DNA from: Clostridia bacterium
GTDB taxonomy: Bacteria > Bacillota > Clostridia > Christensenellales > Aristaeellaceae
Assembly (NCBI GenBank): GCA_016296675.1
Contig: JAEDIV010000011.1
Location: forward strand, 1 to 27,079
DNA length: 27,079 bases
Direction: 5' to 3'
Below are positions 9,047 to 15,806 of the stretch, piece by piece. The notes beneath the pieces were generated by a model. It did not search any database. It saw nothing but the letters and a program-made list of their open reading frames with translations, and had not been told where the DNA came from. Each line of letters starts with the position of its first letter. The first letter of the stretch is position 1. Made by a program: the position numbers and the translations under genes.

Positions 9047-9080
9047 CGCGTTCTACCTGTAACTAACGGATAAAAGTTAA

Positions 9081-10424
9081 TTACTGGGGAAGAGCAGCCA
9101 GCGCTTCAACAACAGCGTTGTCAGCTACAGCCTGCAGCTCACTGGCAACGTCGGCAGCAGAGATCTCGCCGCGGAGGATCTTGCCATCGATGTCGTTGGA
9201 GTTGTAGTAGGCTTCGATTGCAGCCCAGCCGGGCGCTACGGGCCAGTTGGAGGGAACGAAGTTGACGCCGCGGGTCAGAACAGCCTCAAAGAAGGGCTTT
9301 ACGTCTTCAGCAGCATTGTCAACGAGGTCCTGCCATACTTCGGGAGTGGATACAACGGGCATACGGGATACGTTGTAGCCATTCTCACGATAGGTCTTCT
9401 GACGGCAGAGAGCGGCCTGCGGGCCCCAGCTCATCCACTTGGAGAGCTCCCACGCTTCGCGGGGATGCTGGGTGGAGGCAGCGATTACGCCGTTGTCAAC
9501 GATGGCCAGTTCGCCCTTCGCATCGCCCATGGGCAGCGGATAGAATACGAACTCACAGCCGGTTTCCTGAGGAACGGTGGTCTTGAACATTGCCTGGGTC
9601 CAGGGCCAGTCAATGTGCATAGCGGTACGGCCCTTTCCAGGAGGCCATGCGCCGGGATCGCCGAGGACAGCTTCTTTTTCTTCAGCGCTCATCCACTCGC
9701 AGATCTTGTTGTTGATAACTTCAGCGCGGTACTCGGTGGCTTCTACCCAAACTTCGTCGAAGTTGAACTTCTCGCCATCCCAGCCGAACTTGCCCTGGTT
9801 GCCGTTGAAGGCTGCCGGGAACAGGTCAACATACAGGGGGTTGGAAACGCCGAAGTTGTACTCTTCGGGGTGGCTCAGCTCGTCGGCCAGATCCATGTAG
9901 TCTTCCCAGGTCCAGTCGATGGAGGGGAGCTCTACGTTGTACTGCTCGAACAGAGTCTTGTTCATGAACATCATGTGGGGGAACATGACCGCGGGATAAG
10001 AATAGTTCTTACCGTTGATCTTGGAACCGGATACCATGGTGGGATAGAGCTCCTTGGCATCGGGGTCGTTCTCCATGTAATAGGTGATGTCCAGCGCCCA
10101 CTCGTTGTTCACGGCATTCACTACGTTGAATACCCAGAAAACGTCCGGCAGATTGCCGGTGGAGGCGAGGTTGGTCAGAGCCTGATCCCAGGAACCCTGA
10201 TCAATAGCTACGAACTCAACGTTGATGTTGGGATAGGCAGCCTCGAACTGAGCGATGAGCGCCTCGATAACCTCGGGCTCGCCGGCTTCAGCCTGGCCCC
10301 AATGGGCAACGGTCAGGGTGATGTTTTCGGTGGTCATTGCGGGCAGTCCGGCTTCTTCGGCCATTGCGGGCACGAGAGAAAGCGCCATCAGAACTACCAG
10401 TACCAGAGAAAGCAGCTTTTTCAT
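9081..10424 (-). CDS. Extracellular sugar-binding protein of a CUT1 ABC transporter
   Basis: A 447-residue SBP_bac_1-type protein. The signal peptide MKKLLSLVLVVLMALSLVPAMA is followed by EE and has no lipobox Cys, so as read it is a released, not lipid-anchored, binding protein. The mature part shows family features: LTVAHWGQAEAGEPEVIEAL, FEAAYPNINVEFV, the hinge region around PDVFWVFNVVNAV, and the late REAWELSKWMSWG block. Codon use is more biased than in neighbouring genes (many CTG, GGC and ATC), which fits high expression. GAAAGGAG precedes the ATG. It has its own 223-bp upstream gap with a palindrome and a repeat copy, and a GC-rich hairpin behind it, which together suggest separate dosage from the rest of the operon. 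Ligand is probably an oligosaccharide released by the GH43 or GH93-like proteins. Confidence 0.93.
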   Translation of the reverse strand: MKKLLSLVLVVLMALSLVPAMAEEAGLPAMTTENITLTVAHWGQAEAGEPEVIEALIAQFEAAYPNINVEFVAIDQGSWDQALTNLASTGNLPDVFWVFNVVNAVNNEWALDITYYMENDPDAKELYPTMVSGSKINGKNYSYPAVMFPHMMFMNKTLFEQYNVELPSIDWTWEDYMDLADELSHPEEYNFGVSNPLYVDLFPAAFNGNQGKFGWDGEKFNFDEVWVEATEYRAEVINNKICEWMSAEEKEAVLGDPGAWPPGKGRTAMHIDWPWTQAMFKTTVPQETGCEFVFYPLPMGDAKGELAIVDNGVIAASTQHPREAWELSKWMSWGPQAALCRQKTYRENGYNVSRMPVVSTPEVWQDLVDNAAEDVKPFFEAVLTRGVNFVPSNWPVAPGWAAIEAYYNSNDIDGKILRGEISAADVASELQAVADNAVVEALAALPQ

Positions 10425-10461
10425 GTGTGTGGACTCCTTTCAGAATTTTATATCACGTACA

Positions 10462-10479
10462 GATGTGACGCACCACATC
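10462..10479. promoter_or_regulatory. Candidate operator palindrome upstream of the binding-protein gene
   Basis: GATGTG and CACATC, separated by six bases, form a perfect inverted repeat 38-55 bp before the binding-protein start codon. Further loose symmetry flanks it (GTAC and GTAT; TATC and GATA). It sits where a repressor or a 5'-UTR hairpin would act. No convincing -35/-10 pair was found in this gap (10425-10647), so the link to a promoter is unproven. Confidence 0.35.
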
Positions 10480-10548
10480 CGTATAGATACCATGGATAAG
10501 AGAGATAAACCGCGATTTCACTAAATGAAGAATAAAACACTTCGTATG

Positions 10549-10575
10549 CGGGACGGGAAAGTCGTCCCCTACGGG
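10549..10575. repeat. Degenerate copy of the GGGACGGG...CGTCCCC interspersed repeat
   Basis: The segment CGGGACGGGAAAGTCGTCCC plus CTACGGG closely matches each arm of the larger inverted repeat at 22464-22538, differing mainly in the loop. It can fold with a 6-bp stem GGGACG/CGTCCC. It lies in the 223-bp gap between the GH93-like gene and the binding-protein gene. The same unit in two distant intergenic gaps suggests a dispersed intergenic element of this genome. Confidence 0.65.
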
Positions 10576-10647
10576 ATCATTTGCAGCCATTGCAGGGAAG
10601 GTGTTTCGTCTCCTGCGGTTCGCTTAACGACATTCGGGTAAAAGGAT

Positions 10648-11760
10648 TTATTTGCCTTCCTCAGGCGCAAGCTTTGCGCGGCGCAGATAGATTCCGCCCA
10701 TGGGGAAATTAGCGCTGGTTAAGGCACAGAGCGTATCGTCGGCATAGTACATGCCGTTCCAGATGGCACAGTATCCGTCCGGCGTATAGAATGGCGCAAA
10801 CGGCTTCGACCATGTCTTTCCAAGATCGGTGGACACAATTACCTTCATCGTGGACCGATTGTCGCCGTTTTCCGTCGCATCTTCATCCGTCTGGAAGGAA
10901 ACGACCAGAATATCGCCCGGAAGCACGCAGATGTACGGCGCGCCCGCTTTCTTGCCCGCGCCTTTTTTACTCGGGCGGTACACGGTCTTTAAAGGATCCG
11001 ACCAGTCGATGCCGTCGGGCGAGAACTTGATCTGAACGACAAACACATAGTCCGGGAACTGATTGGCCTCAATCGCCATAACGTATCTGCCGTCGGACAG
11101 TTTGTCCACGACCGGCATGCCGTCGCGGGATTTGGTTTCGTTTCCATAGGAAGCAATGTGGGTTTCACCCCAGCCGTTTTCTTCCAGAAGCTTGAATTCA
11201 ATGTTCTGAAAGCCCGTGCTTCCGACAGCCGATTCGGAATCGTTTGCATAGAACACGGCAATTTTCTCGCCGATTCTGATAAAATGCGGTTCCCATACGC
11301 CGCCGCGGCCATAGGCTTCGACGATCGTTGAATGGAATTCAAACGTCTCTCCCCCATCATGGCTTATGGAGCAAAGGATTTTGGCGTCGATCTTTTCGCC
11401 GCCCTTGATCGCGCGGTAGGCAAGAAGAATATCTCCGTTGTCCAGCTCGATAAAGTTGGCGTTTGCACAGTCATAGCCTTCCTTTTCAGCGGCAACGACA
11501 GGCGCAGACCACTTTTTCGTGCCGTCCGTACTCTTCGTTACGGCGATGCGCGCGTTTTTTCCGCCGAGGGATGCATCAAAACCGATCAGATAGGTTCCGT
11601 TTGAAAGGCGGTACATTCTCGGATATGCGCCGCCCGCCTGATAGACGGGATGCGCCCGCTCTTCCCACAAAAGCGCTTCTTCCACCGAAAAGCCGTTCCC
11701 TCCGGCTGCCGCCAGAATGATGGTCGAAATCAAGACAATCAAAACCGCCTTTCTCATCAT
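10648..11760 (-). CDS. Secreted GH93-like (exo-arabinanase-type) six-bladed propeller protein
   Basis: A 370-residue protein with a short Sec-type N-terminus (1-24) and four Asp-box-like repeats (STDGTKKW 77-84, SHDGGETF 133-140, SPDGIDW 247-253, STDLGKTW 310-317), so a sialidase-fold propeller. A true sialidase is unlikely because the N-terminal Arg motif FRIP is absent. Instead GGVWEPHF (E157) and SRDGMPVV...YVMAIEA (E231) match, from memory, the two catalytic-Glu regions of GH93 exo-alpha-1,5-L-arabinanases. That would release arabinobiose from arabinan and fits the three GH43 genes in the locus. Automatic pipelines would probably call it exo-alpha-sialidase. It starts 1 bp after the stop of the permease gene, with GGGAGAA as ribosome binding site inside that gene's end. 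GH93 assignment is moderately sure; the fold is sure. Confidence 0.7.
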   Translation of the reverse strand: MMRKAVLIVLISTIILAAAGGNGFSVEEALLWEERAHPVYQAGGAYPRMYRLSNGTYLIGFDASLGGKNARIAVTKSTDGTKKWSAPVVAAEKEGYDCANANFIELDNGDILLAYRAIKGGEKIDAKILCSISHDGGETFEFHSTIVEAYGRGGVWEPHFIRIGEKIAVFYANDSESAVGSTGFQNIEFKLLEENGWGETHIASYGNETKSRDGMPVVDKLSDGRYVMAIEANQFPDYVFVVQIKFSPDGIDWSDPLKTVYRPSKKGAGKKAGAPYICVLPGDILVVSFQTDEDATENGDNRSTMKVIVSTDLGKTWSKPFAPFYTPDGYCAIWNGMYYADDTLCALTSANFPMGGIYLRRAKLAPEEGK

Positions 11761-11761
11761 A

Positions 11762-12733
11762 TTATTCTCCCGTAATGCCGCTTCGGTCGATGGCGTCTGT
11801 AAAGTATCTCTGCAGGCAGAAGTAGACGATCAGAAGAGGCGCAATGGTCAGAATCGTGCCGGCCATGGTGACGGCTTCGTTCTGAATGTTCGCGCCGCCG
11901 CTGTTCTTGGCCGCCCAGCCGCCGACCTTTTCGAGATAGGCCAGATAGCTTTCTTCAAACTGCGCAAGCTCCATGACCAGAGTCGAAATGGACTTTGTGT
12001 GTCCAAAGGACGCATTGCCCATGAAAAGCGAGGTGGTATAGGTTTCGTTCCAGTACCAGACGAAAGAGAACAAAAAGCTGGTGATCATTGCGGGAAGGCC
12101 CAGCGGTACGCCGATGGTGAAAAACACCCTCGCCTCGCTTGCGCCGTCCACGCGCGCGGCTTCATCCAAAGAGAAGGGAATCTGCTCATAGGTCGCGCGG
12201 TAAATGAGGATGAAGATGGCGGCTCTTAAGCCCTGACCCGTGATCGCGGGCAGGATCATCGTCCAGATGGAGGACAGAATGCCGTAATCGGCATACATGG
12301 TATAGGTCGGAACCATGAGCACCGGGAAGGGTACGATGAAGGTCAAAAGCACGCACATCATGAGGAAATTTCTTCCCTTGAAGCGGAAGCGCGCGAAAGC
12401 GTAGCCCGCCAGCGCGCAGGAGAACGTCTGCGCAAGCGCGGGAACCACCGTTACAAGCAGCGTATCCAGGAAATGCTCCGTAAAGCCCATAACGTCCAGC
12501 GCTTTTGTATAGTTCTCAATCGTGAGCTCGTGCGGAAGCCACTGAACGGAGGGATCCAGCAAATCCGTCAGCGACTTTAAGCTCGTTACGCCCATGTGCA
12601 AAATGGGATAGACATACACAAAGCACAGGGAGATCAGCATGACGTACAAGAAGATTTTCTGAACGAGACCAAGCTCAACCAGCCCGCCGATCAGCTTCTT
12701 TTTGGTTTTCTGCCATTTAGCGCTTTTTGCCAT
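11762..12733 (-). CDS. Carbohydrate ABC transporter permease, MalG type (CUT1)
   Basis: A 323-residue inner-membrane permease with about six transmembrane helices; the first is at about 27-47. The EAA loop lies at about 190-215 (DEAARVDGASEARVFFTIGVPLG). A stretch at about 255-290 between the last helices (MELAQFEESYLAYLEKVGGWAAKNSGGANIQ) is longer than in the MalG-type gene at 8020-8883. AGGGAGG lies eight bases before the ATG, and the first 17 bases overlap the end of the upstream MalF-type gene, so the two permeases are translationally coupled and surely form one heterodimer. The hydrolase gene follows after one base. The ATPase partner is not in the window. Confidence 0.93.
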   Translation of the reverse strand: MAKSAKWQKTKKKLIGGLVELGLVQKIFLYVMLISLCFVYVYPILHMGVTSLKSLTDLLDPSVQWLPHELTIENYTKALDVMGFTEHFLDTLLVTVVPALAQTFSCALAGYAFARFRFKGRNFLMMCVLLTFIVPFPVLMVPTYTMYADYGILSSIWTMILPAITGQGLRAAIFILIYRATYEQIPFSLDEAARVDGASEARVFFTIGVPLGLPAMITSFLFSFVWYWNETYTTSLFMGNASFGHTKSISTLVMELAQFEESYLAYLEKVGGWAAKNSGGANIQNEAVTMAGTILTIAPLLIVYFCLQRYFTDAIDRSGITGE

Positions 12734-13688
12734 GACGCTTGCCTCCCTTCATCTTCCTGGCGCTTTCCGCGTGCAGCTTCTCGATTCGGATCTGCTCGCG
12801 GCTCTTGATGATCGCGACCTCTTTCGCCTTGCGCTCCTTGGTCACAAGAACAAGGATTCCAAGCGTGACCGCAAGCGTCAGCGCATAAACCCACGCCATC
12901 GCAGACGCATGTCCGTAGCCGCCGCCGACCGTGGTTGAGAACATTCGGTCATTGATGGTGGCGATGACTTCGTTGATGCCCGTCGTCGCGAGGAATACGA
13001 GGATGTATACGCCGTTGATCAGAATCATCGGCCTGAGCGACGGAAGCGTGATCTTCCAAAAGGAAATCCATCCGTTCGCGCCGTCGATTTTGGAAGCCTC
13101 ATAGAGAGAGGAATTGATTTTCTGAAGGCCGGTCATATAAATGAGAATCGGAACGCCGGAATACCATAAAACCAGAATCAGCTGGCTGAACAGGCCCGAC
13201 AGCGGACGCGCCAGCGCACGCGGAAGAACCGCCTCCACGATGCCGTTTATGCCGTAGGATTCAATCAGCGGCACTGTCGTTGCGCCCTCATTGACCAGTC
13301 GCTCAAGCACAGGGCCGGAAACGACGATGATCGGAAGGAAGAACAGCGTTCTGAAAACGCCCTTTCCCTTGATGTTCTGATTGAGCATCATGGCGATGAC
13401 GAGGGAGAAAACCAGGATAACCGCAAGGCGCAAAATGGCGTCTGCGTAGAAATTTTTGAGCTGCTCGACAAACACCGTGTCATCCTGGAAAAGATAACGA
13501 TAGTTTTCAAACGCGATAAAGCTCATTTTTCTGCCGTTGGCAGTAATCTTGACATCGTTTAAACTGTAGATAAACGACTGCACCAGGGGAAGCGCGAAAA
13601 AGAGCGCAAAACCGATCAGCCACGGAAGAAGGAAGATATATCCCTTCATTTCGCGCCTCGTGACAAGGCCGATACGAATCTTCTTCAT
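12717..13688 (-). CDS. Carbohydrate ABC transporter permease, MalF type (CUT1), with basic C-terminal tail
   Basis: A 323-residue permease. First helix at about 17-40 (YIFLLPWLIGFALFFALPLV), EAA loop at about 196-220 (YEASKIDGANGWISFWKITLP). The last about 35 residues form a long cationic cytoplasmic tail (IKSREQIRIEKLHAESARK followed by Gly, Lys and Arg), which is unusual in the family and could contact RNA, lipid head groups or the ATPase. The gene starts 3 bp after the DUF5696 stop (AAGGGGG ribosome binding site) and overlaps its MalG partner by 17 bp. This pair sits directly behind DUF5696 and the NHL-Yip1 gene, so it may be the channel of that system. Confidence 0.92.
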   Translation of the reverse strand: MKKIRIGLVTRREMKGYIFLLPWLIGFALFFALPLVQSFIYSLNDVKITANGRKMSFIAFENYRYLFQDDTVFVEQLKNFYADAILRLAVILVFSLVIAMMLNQNIKGKGVFRTLFFLPIIVVSGPVLERLVNEGATTVPLIESYGINGIVEAVLPRALARPLSGLFSQLILVLWYSGVPILIYMTGLQKINSSLYEASKIDGANGWISFWKITLPSLRPMILINGVYILVFLATTGINEVIATINDRMFSTTVGGGYGHASAMAWVYALTLAVTLGILVLVTKERKAKEVAIIKSREQIRIEKLHAESARKMKGGKRHGKKR

Positions 13689-13691
13689 GGA

Positions 13692-15806
13692 TCAGTTTCC
13701 CCCTTTCATTACCAGCCAGCTCTGTGCGCCGATCGTATTTCCTTCATATTCGTACGCTTGGCGGCGGTAATTCACGATCACCTTCGCGCCGTTTCCATAC
13801 GTCACAAGCACGACGTCGTCATCAAGAATCTCGTGATTGGAAATGAAGGATGAACCGATTTCTTCATGAAGCGAACGAAGGGTCGCATCGATTCTCAGGA
13901 TACTTTCCTTCATCACGCTGTATTTGCCGGTAAAGATGTCGGAGGAATTGGTGTGAATCAGCGCCTGCACATCCTCGCCCGTCACAATGTGAGAAGGATA
14001 TGCGCCGTATTCCACCATTTTGAGTAGCGCCTTCTGCTGGTTGGATTCGAAATTGAGCCAGGTGGAATAATACGGCAAATAGCCGGAAAGGACCATCGGA
14101 AGGAAGGGAACCTCTGCCGACAGGAACGAATAGCTGGTCGTTCCCAGCGGCATGTCCAGATACAGATCGCTCTTGGAAAAATATCCGGCCAGCGGGTTTT
14201 CAAGCGCGAGAGGCAGGGAAAGCTTTTCCATCGTGGAAAGATACGCATCATGCGTATCTTTTCGCATGTGATTTTTGCCGTTGGAATAATAGCTGAAAAG
14301 CGTATTGGGCATCGTCGTCAAGGCAAGCCCGTCCACATGCTCTGCCCATTTTTCCTCTGCCGCATAAAGGATTTCGCCTGAGCGGTTCGGAGTCAGATAA
14401 TAAAGGGTTCTGTACAGATCCTTGCCCGTCTGATATTCGGCGATGGTCTGGCCGATGGTTCTGACGATATCCACGCGCATGTTGTACATGCGGTCGGTGT
14501 TCGCCTTGACGGGGTCAATTTCCATAAAGAATCTGCCGCCTCTTTCGCGGATCGATTCGGAAAGCGAGATGAGATCATCCTCTCCGCCAAGCGCACGCTC
14601 AACAGAAACGTCTCCGCTGCCAAGCGCATAGCTGAGTCCGCCCGGCTGCCAGCCGCGGTAGAGTACAACGGGCGGCGTAAGGCCGTCATCCATATATTCC
14701 GTCAGGATTTCCTGCGCCTGTCGCATCGTCGTCATCACTTCAACGCTGTTCCAGATCAGCATCTGCGCGCTTTCCGCAGCAAGAATGTCGATTCTCGGGC
14801 GATAGGCGGTATCCGCCTGTGCGATCGCTTCGTTTTCTTCGAGATACGCGCGGTATCTGTGCGCCATGCCGGAATACGACGCCTCATTGTCCTCGAGAAC
14901 AAAGAAGCGAATGGTCATATCGCGAAGAGACGGATTGGTTTCCCGGCGCGGAAGGCCGCGCGTTCTGGTTGTCTGGGCGATATACTTTTCTCTGAGCGTA
15001 AAGTGCGCAGCCGCCCAGTTGTATTTCGTAATAACGCCTCCGGGATAAGCCATGACTTCCGAGGCCTCCTCGCCGTCTTCGATCACGGCAAGATAGCCAA
15101 TGCCCTGCTGGGTTCTTGCAAGGCCGTAAACCGGAAGGGTAACTTCCTCGGCGGGACGGTTGAGCTCAGTCAGAACTTCCTTGTCAACGCCAATGTTCGT
15201 TCCGTACACGCGCTTGGAAAAAGGCGTGGTGCCGATGCCGTTGCCGTCAGAAAAATTGATGATTGCGCCGGCAGCTTCCGGAACAAACAGATAGCCTTCG
15301 GTTTCATCCAGATACGTTGCGCCCATCGCAGGAACCAGATACAATCCGCAGATGGCCGTCTCTCCGTATTCTTCGATGCCGTCCTTAGGCACGCTTACGG
15401 TAACGCTGTCCTCTTCCAGGCGGATCTGCACCTTTACTTTCTGGCAGACGTCCTGAAAATCCACAACTGCATCCGCGCCGTTTTCAAGGGGCGTAAAGGC
15501 GATAGATGCGCCGGAGGAATGGATGTCGTAGTTCTTGGTGGTAACGGCCGTTCCGTCGGCCACATCGATAACGAGCGTCGAGGCCAGAAAACCCGTCCAG
15601 CTCTTGTTCGCGCCAGAGCCCGTCGCGTCTACGCCGCTTGACAGCGTCTTGCCGGTCGATTTATCGGTAAGAATCATATCAAGCGTACTCATGTCAATGG
15701 ACAGGGACAGCTTTTCATTTTCCACCGTGTGCGCATCCGCCATGGCAAACACGCTCAAAAGAAGAAGCGCAAGGGCAAAAAAACAACAAACAAGCTTATT
15801 TTTCAT
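13692..15806 (-). CDS. Secreted DUF5696 protein, probable uncharacterised glycoside hydrolase
   Basis: A 704-residue protein recognised as DUF5696 from blocks such as GYLFVPEAAGAIINFSDG, FSKRVYG and LPVYGLARTQQGIGYLAVIEDG. I use the ATG at 15806 (MKNKLVCCFFALALLLLSVFAMADA, a Sec signal peptide) because AAGGAGG precedes it; an open frame extends 18 codons further up. The first about 330 residues look like a beta-sandwich, followed by an apparent TIM barrel (VVLYRGWQPGG, RGGRFFMEIDP, LPLALENPLAG, FLPMVLSGYLPYYSTWLN) and a C-terminal beta domain (VTYGNGAKVIVNY), the layout of retaining hydrolases of several GH families. Candidate acidic residues in this numbering are E429, D431, E536 and E599. 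It overlaps the NHL-Yip1 gene by 11 bp. No function is established to my knowledge. Confidence 0.78.
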   Translation of the reverse strand: MKNKLVCCFFALALLLLSVFAMADAHTVENEKLSLSIDMSTLDMILTDKSTGKTLSSGVDATGSGANKSWTGFLASTLVIDVADGTAVTTKNYDIHSSGASIAFTPLENGADAVVDFQDVCQKVKVQIRLEEDSVTVSVPKDGIEEYGETAICGLYLVPAMGATYLDETEGYLFVPEAAGAIINFSDGNGIGTTPFSKRVYGTNIGVDKEVLTELNRPAEEVTLPVYGLARTQQGIGYLAVIEDGEEASEVMAYPGGVITKYNWAAAHFTLREKYIAQTTRTRGLPRRETNPSLRDMTIRFFVLEDNEASYSGMAHRYRAYLEENEAIAQADTAYRPRIDILAAESAQMLIWNSVEVMTTMRQAQEILTEYMDDGLTPPVVLYRGWQPGGLSYALGSGDVSVERALGGEDDLISLSESIRERGGRFFMEIDPVKANTDRMYNMRVDIVRTIGQTIAEYQTGKDLYRTLYYLTPNRSGEILYAAEEKWAEHVDGLALTTMPNTLFSYYSNGKNHMRKDTHDAYLSTMEKLSLPLALENPLAGYFSKSDLYLDMPLGTTSYSFLSAEVPFLPMVLSGYLPYYSTWLNFESNQQKALLKMVEYGAYPSHIVTGEDVQALIHTNSSDIFTGKYSVMKESILRIDATLRSLHEEIGSSFISNHEILDDDVVLVTYGNGAKVIVNYRRQAYEYEGNTIGAQSWLVMKGGN
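14237..14261. other. 25-bp perfect palindrome inside the DUF5696 gene
   Basis: Two 12-base arms (AAAGATACGCAT and its exact reverse complement) around a single C at 14249, inside coding sequence for RKDTHDAYLS. Arms this long are not expected by chance in a window of this size. A DNA cruciform, a protein-binding site or a tight mRNA structure are possible; nothing else around it indicates which. Confidence 0.6.

Noticed and set aside
9465..10499. Long plus-strand open frame of 344 codons opposite the binding-protein gene
   Set aside because: Low-complexity, Val/Gly-rich translation with no family resemblance; the opposite strand holds a clear signal peptide and binding-protein motifs. It is a shadow of strong codon bias.
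10648..11760. Annotation as exo-alpha-sialidase (GH33)
   Set aside because: Asp boxes alone define the fold, not the activity. The FRIP Arg motif is absent and no sialic acid transport or nan genes are nearby; GH93-like motifs fit better.
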